This document shows positions 40,039 to 50,097 of a stretch of DNA of 64,000 nucleotides, in pieces. Below the pieces are notes generated by a model. That model saw only the letters and a program-made list of their open reading frames with translations, did no database searches and had not been told where the DNA came from. Position numbers and translations under genes: made by a program. Within the stretch, counting starts at the first letter, position 1. Each line of letters begins with the position of its first letter. The stretch is from Siphonodentalium dalli (Eukaryota; Mollusca; Scaphopoda; Gadilida; Siphonodentaliidae): NCBI GenBank assembly GCA_032622095.1, contig CP136069.1, positions 103,072,278 to 103,136,277 on the forward strand, in the 5' to 3' direction.

Positions 40039-40142
40039 TATATATATATATTTTGAGACTTCCGTGCACAATTAACTGATTGAAAAGCGAAAAAAAAGTC
40101 ATGTTTCGGACCAACGCCGCCAGTGGCGGGCTAACCTGCTAG
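40039..40142 (+). mobile_element. Helitron-like element, Hel-A copy 2 (104-bp internal deletion form)
   Basis: Retains only the 5' phrase ttttgagacttccgt and the last 85 bases ending CTAG. It shows that the two ends are the conserved units of this family. Confidence 0.55.
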
Positions 40143-40785
40143 TCTATCTACTATATATTCTGAGAACTCCGTATATATATATGTGTGTGTATATATGTGT
40201 GTATGTGGGTACTTCATAGAATCGAAAACGGCTGCGCGGATTGAGCTCAAACTTCCTATCTAAGGGTCAAAACCCACGGGAATCGTCGTCGTCGCGTTTT
40301 GGACAAGCTCTGAGCACTCATTCTTCACTCCCAATCATCAAAATCACCGCAATCGGCACTTCGGGGTTAATCGCGTTGATAGTTAAAGAACGTTCCTATC
40401 CGCAGTGTAGTTGATAAAGAGCGTATGTGCGTAAATGTGATACTTACGTCTGGGTCTGGGCATGTGCGTCATTATACAGACATGAGCATTTTGTGTGATT
40501 CTTTTAGGGCTTCGTAGGAACGCGGATCGGGTCAGTTTTTCCGCCCTAGGTGATCTTCACCTTGAAACGGGTACCCACAAATGATATATATGTGTGTGTC
40601 CTTTATAGACTGGAACCGGTTGAGCTCAAACTTGCTACCTACGGGATGTGTCATGGACGGGTTAAATTGTGACCCCGACCTGACCTTGACCTTGAAAATG
40701 ATCAATTCAAGGTCAAATCGGGTAAAATATTGAAAAACCAAAAATTAATTCAAAAATATAAACAAAATATAAACAAAAAATAAGA
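40143..40785 (+). mobile_element. Helitron-like element, Hel-A copy 3 (3' end lost)
   Basis: Starts TCTATCTACTATATATTCTG directly after the previous CTAG. It matches 62,210-62,500 up to the A-rich stretch near 40,780, after which the Ginger-like element begins. The terminal 50-60 bases are missing. Confidence 0.55.
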
Positions 40786-42022
40786 TGTTTAAATCATCAT
40801 CAATGTTCCTGTTTTTCTCGATTTTTTAAATGGAAATATACCAGTTACAAATTTAGTTGCACTTTTTTGTAGACAAAACAGAAGCACGGATGATTTTCAC
40901 TTAGCTCAATACAAACTCATCATCTACTTGTTTTTACATGTTGGGCTGTTGTGACATGGTGAATTACATTTCAATTGAGCCTTGAAACATTTACATTTGG
41001 CAGTCATGCATGTCCCCTTACAATTACATTTCTTAAATCCTTGACCACCTGTTGCAGATTGGTCCCTGACTGCAGAGCATAGAGGGAGAATCTTTGTTTG
41101 GCAGATGTGATCGGTAGTCAAAAGTATCTCCGGGCACAAATCAAATTGGTTGCGAGAATACTTTTCGCTCAGAATGCCTGATTTGACAGCGATTGTGTAT
41201 AAGTCTCTGTCGAGGTTGGCAACGATGTGCCGGACAGGCCAATCCGAGCTTCACAGCCGAATACAGCTGAATAAGGCGAACATTTAATGCCAGAATGATG
41301 AGCTGAATTCTTCTGGAACTGAATAAACTTCAAACCGTTAGGCCAGTCTGTTGTTTCATTGTCAGCGAGCCAAGCCACTAGCATATCCTTGATATCACCA
41401 TTGGCCCTTTCAACTGAACCTTGGCTTTGGGGGTGTCGTGGTTTTCCGTGAACCATGGTCAACTCTGGCCACATATCCTTCAGATCTTTGATGACATTAG
41501 CCGTGAACTCGGAACTCGGATCCATTGTCACTCTGCAGAATGGCTGGTGCTCCGAACATAAGGAAGATATCCAGAAGCTGGAAGGCTACCTCCGTTGCTC
41601 TTTTGCTTTTTAACGGTCTCAGTATACAGAATTTGGTGAGGTGGTCTTGATACACCATTATCCTCTTATAGTCGGAGACTGCTAGGGATTGCATATCAAT
41701 CAAATCCACATGACATCGACTCGTAAACTCTTTCGTCAGAATTGGTCGCACCACCACCCCTTTCGTCTTCGGCCGAACCCTCTTTTTCTGGCACTCCATA
41801 CACAACGATTTGAAGAGCTCTAGAGCTTTTGTTGAGATGTTTGCGTATTTTTTCTGTAATTCTTTTATCATTCTGTCGCGGCCGCCATGACCAGTAGCGA
41901 GGTGAGCTCGTTGAATGACATCAAACGTTTCTTCCATTGTGACGAAATATAGAATAGGTTCCTCGGGGTTGCTACGTCGTTTGATCAGTTTCTCGACATC
42001 ACCGCACTGCATGATTTCATAT

Positions 42023-42246
42023 CTGTAATGACAAACATACGGGTCATTAATTTAAAGAAAATGTGATACTGGCATGCAAATTTTGATATATAATATTATA
42101 AATTAGACAATAACTATTCGAATTATTAACTTTTATATTAAAAACAAAACATAATTATGTTGTTAGTAATCTGCAATTACATGTAGCTATCAATGTGCAA
42201 TAAGGACTACTATGCAGTTAAAAAATTAACTATAAAATTTACTTAC
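42023..42246 (-). other. Predicted intron (224 bp) of the Ginger/KRBA2-like gene
   Basis: Bounded by GTAAGT at 42,246 and a TTACAG acceptor at 42,028-42,023. It is very AT-rich compared with the exons. The clean reading across the junction supports it. Confidence 0.65.
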
Positions 42247-42419
42247 TTGCTCAGCAAATAGTAAGCGTTCCTATCCTTGGTTTTAGAATTTTCACTAGCT
42301 AATTTCAGTTGAGTAATAACTTTAGAATATTCCGATTTCTGAAAGAGATTATTACTCCACAGCTCATATTGCATAAACAATTCATTTTTAAACCTCTCCT
42401 CCTTGTTATCGGACGCCAT
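42247..42419 (-). CDS. Exon 1 of the Ginger/KRBA2-like gene
   Basis: A 173-nt exon begins with ATG at 42,419. It encodes an acidic/polar start (MASDNKEERFK) and ends ...AYYLLS plus two bases before GTAAGT. Spliced to 42,022 the split codon becomes Lys and the reading continues YEIMQCGD without a stop. It is too short to stand out as an ORF by itself. Confidence 0.7.
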
Positions 42420-42689
42420 TTCTGAATGAAGATGAATGTATAGAAAACAACCCAGTATTTATAGTAATGAGCAGCTATTAATTTTAGTATCACTCAAATG
42501 ATTAACATAAACAACTTCCATAATAGCACTTAGCTGTTAAATTATAATAATGCCAACAGAGAAGCTAATTAGTCATTGAGATAACTTTTCTGGACTTATA
42601 TTGTGTAAAGTAGCAAATGTGACTCTTAAAATCCATCACACTAATTTACTGAAATCTGACCAGTAAGAATGTGTAAAATCAATTAACAC

Positions 42690-42845
42690 ATTTCAGTGAT
42701 TACGCGTAATCCCTAGCCACTTTTAGTGATTTCATGAAATCCCTGACACATTCAGTAATTACGTGTAACCACGGACCATGTTTAGTGGTTTCATGTAATC
42801 CCTAGGGATTTCGCGTAATTACTAATTTCACTGATTTACTGTAAC
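42690..42845. repeat. Subterminal 30-bp palindrome array of the Ginger-like element
   Basis: Palindromic cores sit every 29-30 bp: GATTACGCGTAATC at 42,698, GATTTCATGAAATC at 42,728, aattacgtgtaac at 42,757 and ggtttcatgtaatcc at 42,787, then ggatttcgcgtaatt at 42,806. The first two are perfect 14-bp palindromes. These are plausible transposase-binding sites near the right terminus. Confidence 0.7.
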
Positions 42846-43931
42846 ATATATATGTGTGTACTTCATAGAATCGAAAACGGTTCGCTCGATTGAGTTCAAA
42901 CTTCCCATCTAAATGTAAAAACCCACGGGAATCGTCGTCGCGGCGTTTTGGAGAAGCTCAGAGCACGCGTTCTCAACTCTCAGTCACAAAAAACGGCACT
43001 GCGGTGGTTAATAGCGTTGATAGTTAAAGAGCGTTCGTGTCCGCAGTGTGTTGATAAAGAGCGTATGTGTTTAATGTGAATCTTACGTCTGGGTCTCGGC
43101 ATGAGCGTGTAAGACTGTATCCAGACATGAGCGTGTTGTGTGACGACATTCCCAACACCTAACAGGGACAAATATCCATTAGTCACCATCAAGGCGAGTA
43201 ACGACATTCCCAACACCTAACAGGGACAAATATCTATTAGCCACCATCAAGGCGAGTATTGCGACGTATTAATTCAAATGCTTTCGATCAAACAATATTC
43301 TTTGTCGCACTCATATTTCGTCATCTCTACGAAAGCAGCACATGTCGCGTTGGTGATGGGGTGCGCGGCGGGATTAATTTAAATATGTCATGTTGGTAAC
43401 AATATCTAGCCGAGAATTCCTCAGACCTACAGACGAATGCGACCAGCAAATTTCAAAATTGGTCACTCGACCTCCCCATGAATATCTCCTGGAAAATGCC
43501 AGGGAATGCGTGTCCATTATCGGGCCATTGTGTGTGTCGCGGTCGCGCAATTTGAACACTTTCGATGTAAATACACGTGGTTGTGAATTATGTCACGCCA
43601 CGTGGATCCAGGCGGAAGTTAAACTGACCCTTCCAATGCCACATACGTTAGTGATACTGGAGTTATAGCGTGCGCGTTATGTTTTTTGACTGACCACAGT
43701 GCCCGATCCGCCGAATGTGAGCATGTTATCACCTGTTACGGCAGTCCGTGGTCCACGGCAGTCAATTGTCGTGTCGAATATTAAAGCCTACTGATCAATT
43801 CAAGGTCAAATCGGGTAAAACTCGCTGTTTTCGACGAAAGTCTACACCTAGGTGCAGCATGTATACGTGTCTCGGAAGCTGTTGCAATTGCTTTTTCGAA
43901 CAAAGCCACGAGACGAACCACGCCATGCTAG
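42846..43931 (+). mobile_element. Helitron-like element, Hel-A copy 4 (5' tip missing)
   Basis: Begins at 'tatatatgtgtgtacttcat', lacking the first 25 bases or so, and ends 'cgccatg' CTAG at 43,928-43,931. It includes a 58-bp perfect-to-near-perfect tandem duplication (43,143-43,200 and 43,201-43,258, 'acgacattcccaacacc') that is single in copy 7. Short frames within are unrecognised. Confidence 0.55.
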
Positions 43932-45017
43932 TCTATATATATATTTTGAGACTTCCGTATATATATATGTGTTTGTGGGTACTTCATAGAATCGAAAACA
44001 GCTGCGCGGATCGAGCTCAAATTTCGTATATAAGTGTAAAAACACACGGGGATCGTCGACGTCGCAGTTTGGACAAGCTATGGGCTCTCCTTGGCCCTTA
44101 AAGGGCGACCTTCGTTTCGATACGGTGGGTTTCGCTATCGATTCGCTCGCGATCCAAGAGGCGTAACTCTACATTTTTTATATCTGTATATGTATATTTT
44201 TATATCCATATTCACTCCACACTGATAAACCCGTTGAGCCAAAACTTGCTAATACCTTCCAAAATATAGAATTTATATTTTCTGATATATACATTTCTTG
44301 TTACGGCTGAAAATCTTAGTCTATTTTCGATACATTCATATAAACAAGCTATAAACATACACCCCTCAAATCGTGCTAACTCACGCAGCTTATATGGCTG
44401 CTGAAATTCAGTAAATACCAGGCAGTGCGATACGTCCCCGAATCTGACGGGACTTCCACTGCCTTCTCCTTTGACTATCTCGTAAAGGTGGGGGGTCAAT
44501 CCCAAGCCGTGAATGCCAACAACAACGACATTGTTAGCGAGAAAATAATTAATAAAATTAATAAATCCACACAATGCTAATTTTCTCTTTACGGCAATGT
44601 GAGAATCTTCGGGCGAAAATTTTCGGGTGGCCACCAAGCCGTGAATGCCAACAACAACGACATCGTTGGCATTCCTCTTTTAGGGACGGGTATCAACAGA
44701 ATTAACTCATTAAAAAATGCGTGTTGCCCCAAGCCGTGAATGCCAATGACAACGACATCGTTGGCATACCTCTTTTACGGACGGGTATCATAATTCCTCT
44801 TGATTAAAAAGACAGAATTAACTCATTGAAAAATGCGTGTTGTGTGATTCTTATGTCTGGTGAAATTTTCATCGGGTCAGTTTGTACCTTAAGTCATACC
44901 TCTTTTAGGGATGGGTACCATAATTCCTCTTGGTTAAAAAGTCACAATTAACTCATTGAAAAGCCAAAAAATGTCATGTTTCGGACCAACGCCACCAGTG
45001 GCGGGCTAACCTGCTAG
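43932..45017 (+). mobile_element. Helitron-like element, Hel-A copy 5 (1,086 bp, complete)
   Basis: Starts TCTATATATATATTTTGAGA directly after a CTAG and ends with the hairpin (ccaccagtggcgg) and CTAG at 45,014-45,017. A phrase 'aagccgtgaatgccaa' is repeated at about 44,506, 44,637 and 44,734. This is the best length standard for the family. Confidence 0.6.
44212..44637 (-). CDS. Unrecognised 141-residue open frame inside Hel-A copy 5
   Basis: A fairly long frame opposite to the element's orientation. It includes 'NVVVVGIHGLGLTPHLYEI' and 'LRELARFEGCMFIACLYECI'. I do not recognise a family. It is absent from the other Hel-A copies in this window, so it could be a captured host fragment, or chance. 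Start codon uncertain. Confidence 0.2.
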   Translation of the reverse strand: MVATRKFSPEDSHIAVKRKLALCGFINFINYFLANNVVVVGIHGLGLTPHLYEIVKGEGSGSPVRFGDVSHCLVFTEFQQPYKLRELARFEGCMFIACLYECIENRLRFSAVTRNVYIRKYKFYILEGISKFWLNGFISVE

Positions 45018-45543
45018 TCTATACTATATATTTTGAGACTTCCGTATATCTATATATATATATATATATAGCTATAGCTATATATATATATATATATGTA
45101 CTTTATAGAATCGAAAACGGCTGGCTCGATTGAGTTCAAACTTCCCATCTAAGGGTAAAAACCCACGAATACCGTAGTTGTCGCGTTTTGGAGAAGCTCT
45201 GAGCACCCTTTATCCACTCCCAAATCACCGCAAAGGCACGGCGCGTGGGTTAATCAAGTGATTATTTAATGAGCGTTTGTTTTTGACGCATCGCTATAAA
45301 GAGCGTCTGTTTACCATTCAACTTATTAGCATCTGCAGAGAGATATACGGGAACATTGAGTGGTTTCCTATGCGGGGAGATTTATTGGATGCCATAGTAC
45401 TCTTACAACATCATTGTTATAGTATGTATGACACTTAGGTCAGGGCTTAGGGGGGGGGGTAGTTATAGGCATAATGCTTCTCAGAAATCCCGGTTAAAAA
45501 CCAACACTCACAATTTCGTATTTACGCAAAGGTATACGGGAAC
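45018..45543 (+). mobile_element. Helitron-like element, Hel-A copy 6, left part
   Basis: Starts TCTATACTATATATTTTGAG after the previous CTAG and is interrupted at 45,543 by the giant palindromic element. Its right part is 61,897-62,540, ending CTAG. Removing the insert and one 6-bp duplicate leaves about 1,164 bp, in line with copy 5. Contains a (TA)n tract near 45,050-45,097. Confidence 0.6.
45538..45543. repeat. Target-site duplication GGGAAC (left)
   Basis: GGGAAC precedes AGCAGC at the left end of the palindromic element and follows GCTGCT at its right end (61,897-61,902). The phrase 'atatacgggaaca' also occurs just upstream at about 45,344-45,356, showing it is native host-repeat sequence. 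Confidence 0.85.
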
Positions 45544-45681
45544 AGCAGCGTGATTGTGACTGTGGGTCATGTATGTGTGGGACCCCTTTTCCTATAGGAC
45601 TATGGCTCCATAGTATGTCAACGCCCCCTTTCCTATGCTTTGTATGTGTATATATGGCCCCATGGTATGGTAACGCCCCCT

Positions 45682-45921
45682 TTAATTATTATATATCGCT
45701 CCTCCTTCCCACGTAATTTCTGGAACATTTTTATTGTTCTGGAAAATTCTGGAACATTTTTTTTGTTCTGGAACATTTTTATTGTTCTGGAACAATCTGG
45801 AACATTTTTTTTCTAGTAAAATCCATAATGTATTCGTGTAATAAAATTTATATTTGTCTACGGCCTCTTTAAAATTATACAACTGTAAAGTCCCAATGTT
45901 AATTTCACACGGTACACACAT
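45682..45921 (-). CDS. Small 79-residue ORF near the left end, repeat-containing
   Basis: ATG at 45,921; its counterpart in the right arm is 61,519-61,758 with one Lys/Glu difference. The C-terminal half has a tandem peptide, KKCSRLFQNNKNVPEQ then KKCSRIFQNNKNVPE, encoded by repeated 'tctggaacatttttattgt' DNA. A splice-acceptor-like TTTACAG lies inside, so it may be an exon rather than a free ORF. Not recognised. Confidence 0.25.
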   Translation of the reverse strand: MCVPCEINIGTLQLYNFKEAVDKYKFYYTNTLWILLEKKCSRLFQNNKNVPEQKKCSRIFQNNKNVPEITWEGGAIYNN

Positions 45922-46158
45922 TGGGTATCATAGCATCTATCTATTTACCGTTCTCCACGCATAGAATATAGGCAGTTAAAATCATTTATTTTTGTCTTCT
46001 ACAACATTCTAGTAAATCCATAATGTATTCGTGTAAGACACTTCATACTCGCATATGGCCATTTAAACTAACAAGGCTGAAGGCAGACGCACCTTTGTCT
46101 GTTAATTAACTTCTAAGCACGGGGGAACACAATGCACCTACTGCAGGGCACAGAGCTC

Positions 46159-46446
46159 TCAAGCTAATAACACAACATATAACCATTCTGGAACATTCTC
46201 CATACCGACGGGGATAAAGCGGTGAAACAGATTAATGAGATTATGCATTATACCACTAGGTGATAAAACATTTAAGCCTTTGAATAAATCCATACCGATG
46301 GGGATAAAGCGGTGAAACAGATTAATGAGATTATGCATACCACTAGGTGATAAAACATTTAAGCCTGCACTAATTTGAATAAAAAAACATTCAGGGTGAA
46401 TTTGCACATATTGGTTAGGAAAAATAAAATGCCTTTCTAGCTGCCT
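46159..46446 (-). CDS. Exon-like open frame with two internal 25-residue repeats (left arm)
   Basis: Follows a good splice acceptor (pyrimidine-rich tract then TTTCAG at 46,449-46,447) and runs open to a TGA at 46,159. The block GLNVLSPSG(I)MHNLINLFH and then RFIPVGM is present twice, and the frame ends ENVPEW... The NVPE motif is shared with the adjacent small ORF, so the two could be exons of one outward-facing gene. Family unknown. Confidence 0.3.
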   Translation of the reverse strand, partial: RQLERHFIFPNQYVQIHPECFFIQISAGLNVLSPSGMHNLINLFHRFIPIGMDLFKGLNVLSPSGIMHNLINLFHRFIPVGMENVPEWLYVVLLA

Positions 46447-47019
46447 CTGAAACAATTAATAAAATTAAAATAATCTACAAAGTTCTCAGCACGTGGGAGA
46501 CCATCTAGGTATTAAATACACATCTAACTCCAAGCAGCCAACATATGCTTACAGAGCATAACCCATGCAATTTAACTCTCACAAAAGTTATACCGCTAGC
46601 GGAATGAACCCTGAATACATACTGACTCCCCATTATGTATCCCTCCTAATGGTCAACTGTTATGGTACAATTGATTAAATCATCACTAACATTAGTTAAG
46701 CTTTTTCTCTAAATACCCCTTTAATATCTGTAATCGAACTATTAGGAATCAATCAACGCCTTGCCAATAGATATTTGAACATTTCAAATAAAGTAAATCC
46801 TACACACAATATCTCGAAGATTCGTAATTAAACACATGTTTAAGTTATTTAATGCCACGATAGGTCTTTCATTCAAATGCATGCTCCTAATGGCTTCTGC
46901 ATCTGTGGAGACTGAGAGATAAACAAAATTAATGTTTCTGTAGAAATTAAGGTTTTCTAGTGTGTCACTACTTCAGATATGGTTCAAATAGCATACAAAT
47001 CACCGCATTTTGGTCACAT

Positions 47020-48860
47020 ACCTTAAAGGTACACGTCATTTGTGCATTTAAACCTAATTCCGCGTATACATCAATAAAAACGCTCTTTATTTTCCAAATA
47101 GTTTGAATGTACCTAGTTTTAACAAACATTTATGCAATCTACATGCTTTCATTCATATAAAATTTACGAAATGTATCTTAAACGACAACAACATTGTAAC
47201 AGACTGGCCACTTACCTTCAATTTATAGGTCATATTAGCCTGTACATTTATGGGAGACAGACATACATAATATAATGCATTGGCACAGTGTTAGTGATAA
47301 TAATAAGGTGTCATTACTTCAGAAATGGTTCATATAGCATACTATTGTACCCGTGGTCACGTACATTAAATGAACACGTCACTTAAGCATTTAAACCTAA
47401 CTCAGTGTATCTATCAATAAAACGCTCTTTATTTTCAAATTTGTCTGAATTGTACTAAATTTACATTTAAAATCAAGCATTTAAACCTAGTTCCGTCTAT
47501 CCGTAAATAAAAAACGCTCTTTATTTTCAAAATTTGTCTTAATGTCCATCGTTTACTAAATTTATATTTAAAATTAAGCATTTAAACCTAATTCCGTCTA
47601 TCCGTAAATAAAAAACGCTCTTTATTTTCAAAATTTGTCTTAATGTCCATCGTATACTAAATTTATATTTAAAATTAAGCATTTAAACATAATTCATCGT
47701 ATCTATCAATAAAACGCTCTTTATTTTCAAAAACGTCCATAGTTTTAACAAAGATTTTGCAATCTACATGCTTTAATTCATATAAAATTACCCAGTGTGT
47801 GTTAGACAACAAAATTATAACATATTGGCTTTCAAGTTACATATGCATGTACATTCGATGCACGAGGAAACATTGTAGGAAATGAAGGTATTGATGTGTC
47901 ACTACTTCAGAAATTGTTCATACAATTGACCGTATTTTGATCACATACCTTAAAGGTACACGTCACTTTGTCTATAAACAGACAATACATTACACGTAGG
48001 GTTAAACATGTCCATCGTAGTAAGCTTATTTACTTCAGAAATGGTTCATATAGCATACTATGCACCCGTGGTCACATACCTTAAAGGAACACGTCACTTA
48101 GGCATTTAAACATAACTCAGTGTATCTATCAATAAAACGCTCTTTATTTTCAAAATTGTCTTAATTGTACTAAATTTACATTTAAAATCAAGCATTTAAA
48201 CCTAATTCCGTCTATCCGTAAATAAAACACACTCTTTATTTTCAAAATTTGTCTTAATGTCCATCGTTTACTAAATTTATATTTAAAATTAAGCATTTAA
48301 ACATAATTCATCGTATCCATAAATAAAAAACGCTCTTTATTTTCAAAAACGTCCATAGTTTTAATAAAGATTTTTGCAATCTACATGCTTTCATTCATAT
48401 AAAATTACCCAGTGTGTGTTAGACAACAACATTATAACATATTGGCTTTCAAGTTACATATGCATGTGCATTCGATGCACGAGACAACATTGTAGGAAAT
48501 GAAGGCATTGATGTGTCATTACTTCAGAAATTGTTCATACAATTGACCGTATTTTGATCACACACCTTAAAGGTACACGTCACTTTTGTCTATAATCACA
48601 CAAAACATTACACATATAGGGTTCAACATGTCCACCGTAGTAAGCTTATTTACTTCAGAAATGGTTCCAATAACATAGTATTGTACCGGTGGTATCACAT
48701 ACCTTAAAGGTACACGTCACTTTTGTCTATAATCAGACAATAAATTACACGTAGGGTTAAACATGTCCACCGTAGTAAACTTATTTACTTCAGAAATGGT
48801 TCCAATAGCATAGTATTATACCCGCGGGGTCACATACCTTAAAGGTACACGTCATTTGTG
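47020..48860. repeat. Iterated regulatory-looking block, left arm
   Basis: Modular repeats. Eight sites have AATAAA and TTTATT 5-9 bases apart (consensus AATAAAACGCTCTTTATT) at about 47,073, 47,416, 47,507, 47,607, 47,708, 48,131, 48,221 and 48,322. Six clear sites of ACCTTAAAGGTACACGTCA lie at about 47,019, 47,947, 48,078, 48,573, 48,711 and 48,836, plus a degenerate one near 47,364. Around them two longer modules alternate ('tctataatcagacaa...' and 'atttaaacctaattcc...'). No coding frame of note. Confidence 0.8.
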
Positions 48861-50097
48861 TCTATAATCAGACAATACATTACGCATAGGGTTCAACATG
48901 GTCACCGAAGCAAACTAATCCAAAAGCAACGAACACCCATTACTGAGTCCCGCTGTTACACACAACACAATTACTCGGGATTAAGGTCTTCTAGTAATGA
49001 GTTATGGTTGTATACTTTAGAAATGGTACCTATAGCATAATATTGTACCCCATTGATGCACATCACGTTTCATGTGAATTACATGAGCAGGTAACTCAAT
49101 TCTCTGCATATTATATACAGTGTTATTTAGCTTAGAAATGGTTGTTATTTTATATCAATATACCAGTTTATGTCACAGACAAAATGCGTACTCACTCTTC
49201 ACATATACTAATATGTAAGCATTTGTATCATTTAGAATGTCAAAATATGGTCTACGTCAGTCGTATTAGCTATATATGGCCACTTACCGTTCAAGTTATA
49301 ACCCCATTAAAACTATGCTTCAAATGTAAATTATATGTAACTTGAATATGATCGGTCCCCAGGCCCTTTTTAGGTCATAGGTTCTAACCGACCATCGTTC
49401 ATACTCGAACGCGTGTGTATATGATAGCTATGGTAATGGTAGAGAAATCTAGAGAGCTACGTAGACCCACTGCCTACATCAATATATATATACGATATAC
49501 ATGCACTGGTCGCAATGGGTTCCCGTTACTAGCCTATAGACATGAAGTATTAAAGTTATACACCTTCATCAGCGCGCTCTTAATGAGTTTTGAATTGGCA
49601 TATGGGTACGAATCCAAACCATTCCGATGTAATTTATCGGAATGCCAATCATAACCATCTGCACAGAGAAAGCTAGTGGGGACGATACACACTGTTTGCG
49701 TAATTGACTAGACACATTGAGGTAAAGAAGCACCCTGATGTATCAAAGGTATATTTCAAGGATTTTTAATCGGCAGCCATTATTGAATATATCTTTGTTG
49801 GGCATGGTCATATGCACCACTGTGTTTCATATAAAACAAAGAACTAGTGGGTGGTGAAATCACCGAAGGCCAATATTCCCGATGGTAAGTTAATTTTAGG
49901 ATATGGGATACATTTATGACTAAATCGGTTATAGGAAATGAGGTAAATTGCACTTTATTATTTAAAAGGAATAACGCTATACAAGCTTAAACACACAAAC
50001 CATGAGTTTTATCAACTTATTACGTATAGCATATTTGGAGTTTAGTTATGTTCATCAAACACCGGTACTTGACACCTCTGTCTGTATATTTTTGTTA
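48861..50097. other. Left-arm segment without a supported gene
   Basis: Small frames (60-79 codons) exist here and in the mirror arm but lack recognisable features. A TTTATT at 49,954-49,959 is a poly(A) signal (AATAAA) for the minus-strand ORF at 50,098-50,694. Confidence 0.5.

Larger units (their letters stand above)
40924..42419 (-). pseudogene. Ginger/KRBA2-like integrase (transposase), two exons, frameshifted
   Basis: Exon 1 (42,419-42,247) starts at an ATG and encodes a 57-residue N-terminus. A GTAAGT donor joins a TTACAG acceptor so that exon 2 (from 42,022) continues in frame. Exon 2 has an H2C2 zinc finger (H37, H42, C71, C74, counted from the Met at 42,012), the first catalytic Asp in HVDLID (D103) and the second in QSDNGSEF (D162). 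The catalytic Glu in GSVERANGD follows in another frame (41,531-41,169). A 7-bp tandem duplication (gagttcc) at about 41,508-41,522 causes that frameshift. A second shift near 41,185-41,240 separates the C-terminal Cys-rich region (CNCKGTC...CKCFKAQLKC...C). Ginger integrases cut and join transposon ends; this copy is dead. Confidence 0.8.
40786..42845 (-). mobile_element. Ginger/KRBA2-like DNA transposon (decayed)
   Basis: Contains a minus-strand integrase-like gene with H2C2 zinc finger, DDE core and Cys-rich tail, the layout of Ginger-type transposons and their domesticated vertebrate relatives (KRBA2 family). The outer limits are estimated from where flanking Hel-A sequence stops and restarts. 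The right end reads ...tgtaaca, consistent with TGT...ACA termini, but the left end (tgttt...) matches only weakly and I could not find a convincing target duplication. Confidence 0.6.

Noticed and set aside
40786-42845. Exact Ginger terminal repeats and 4-bp target duplication
   Set aside because: Right end tgtaaca fits, but the left end pairs poorly and flanking bases do not match, so precise boundaries are not claimed.
49415-49654. 79-codon ORF in the left arm, mirrored at 57,786-58,025
   Set aside because: Identical in both arms simply because the arms are identical; no motif, and composition includes simple-repeat translation (INIYIRY).
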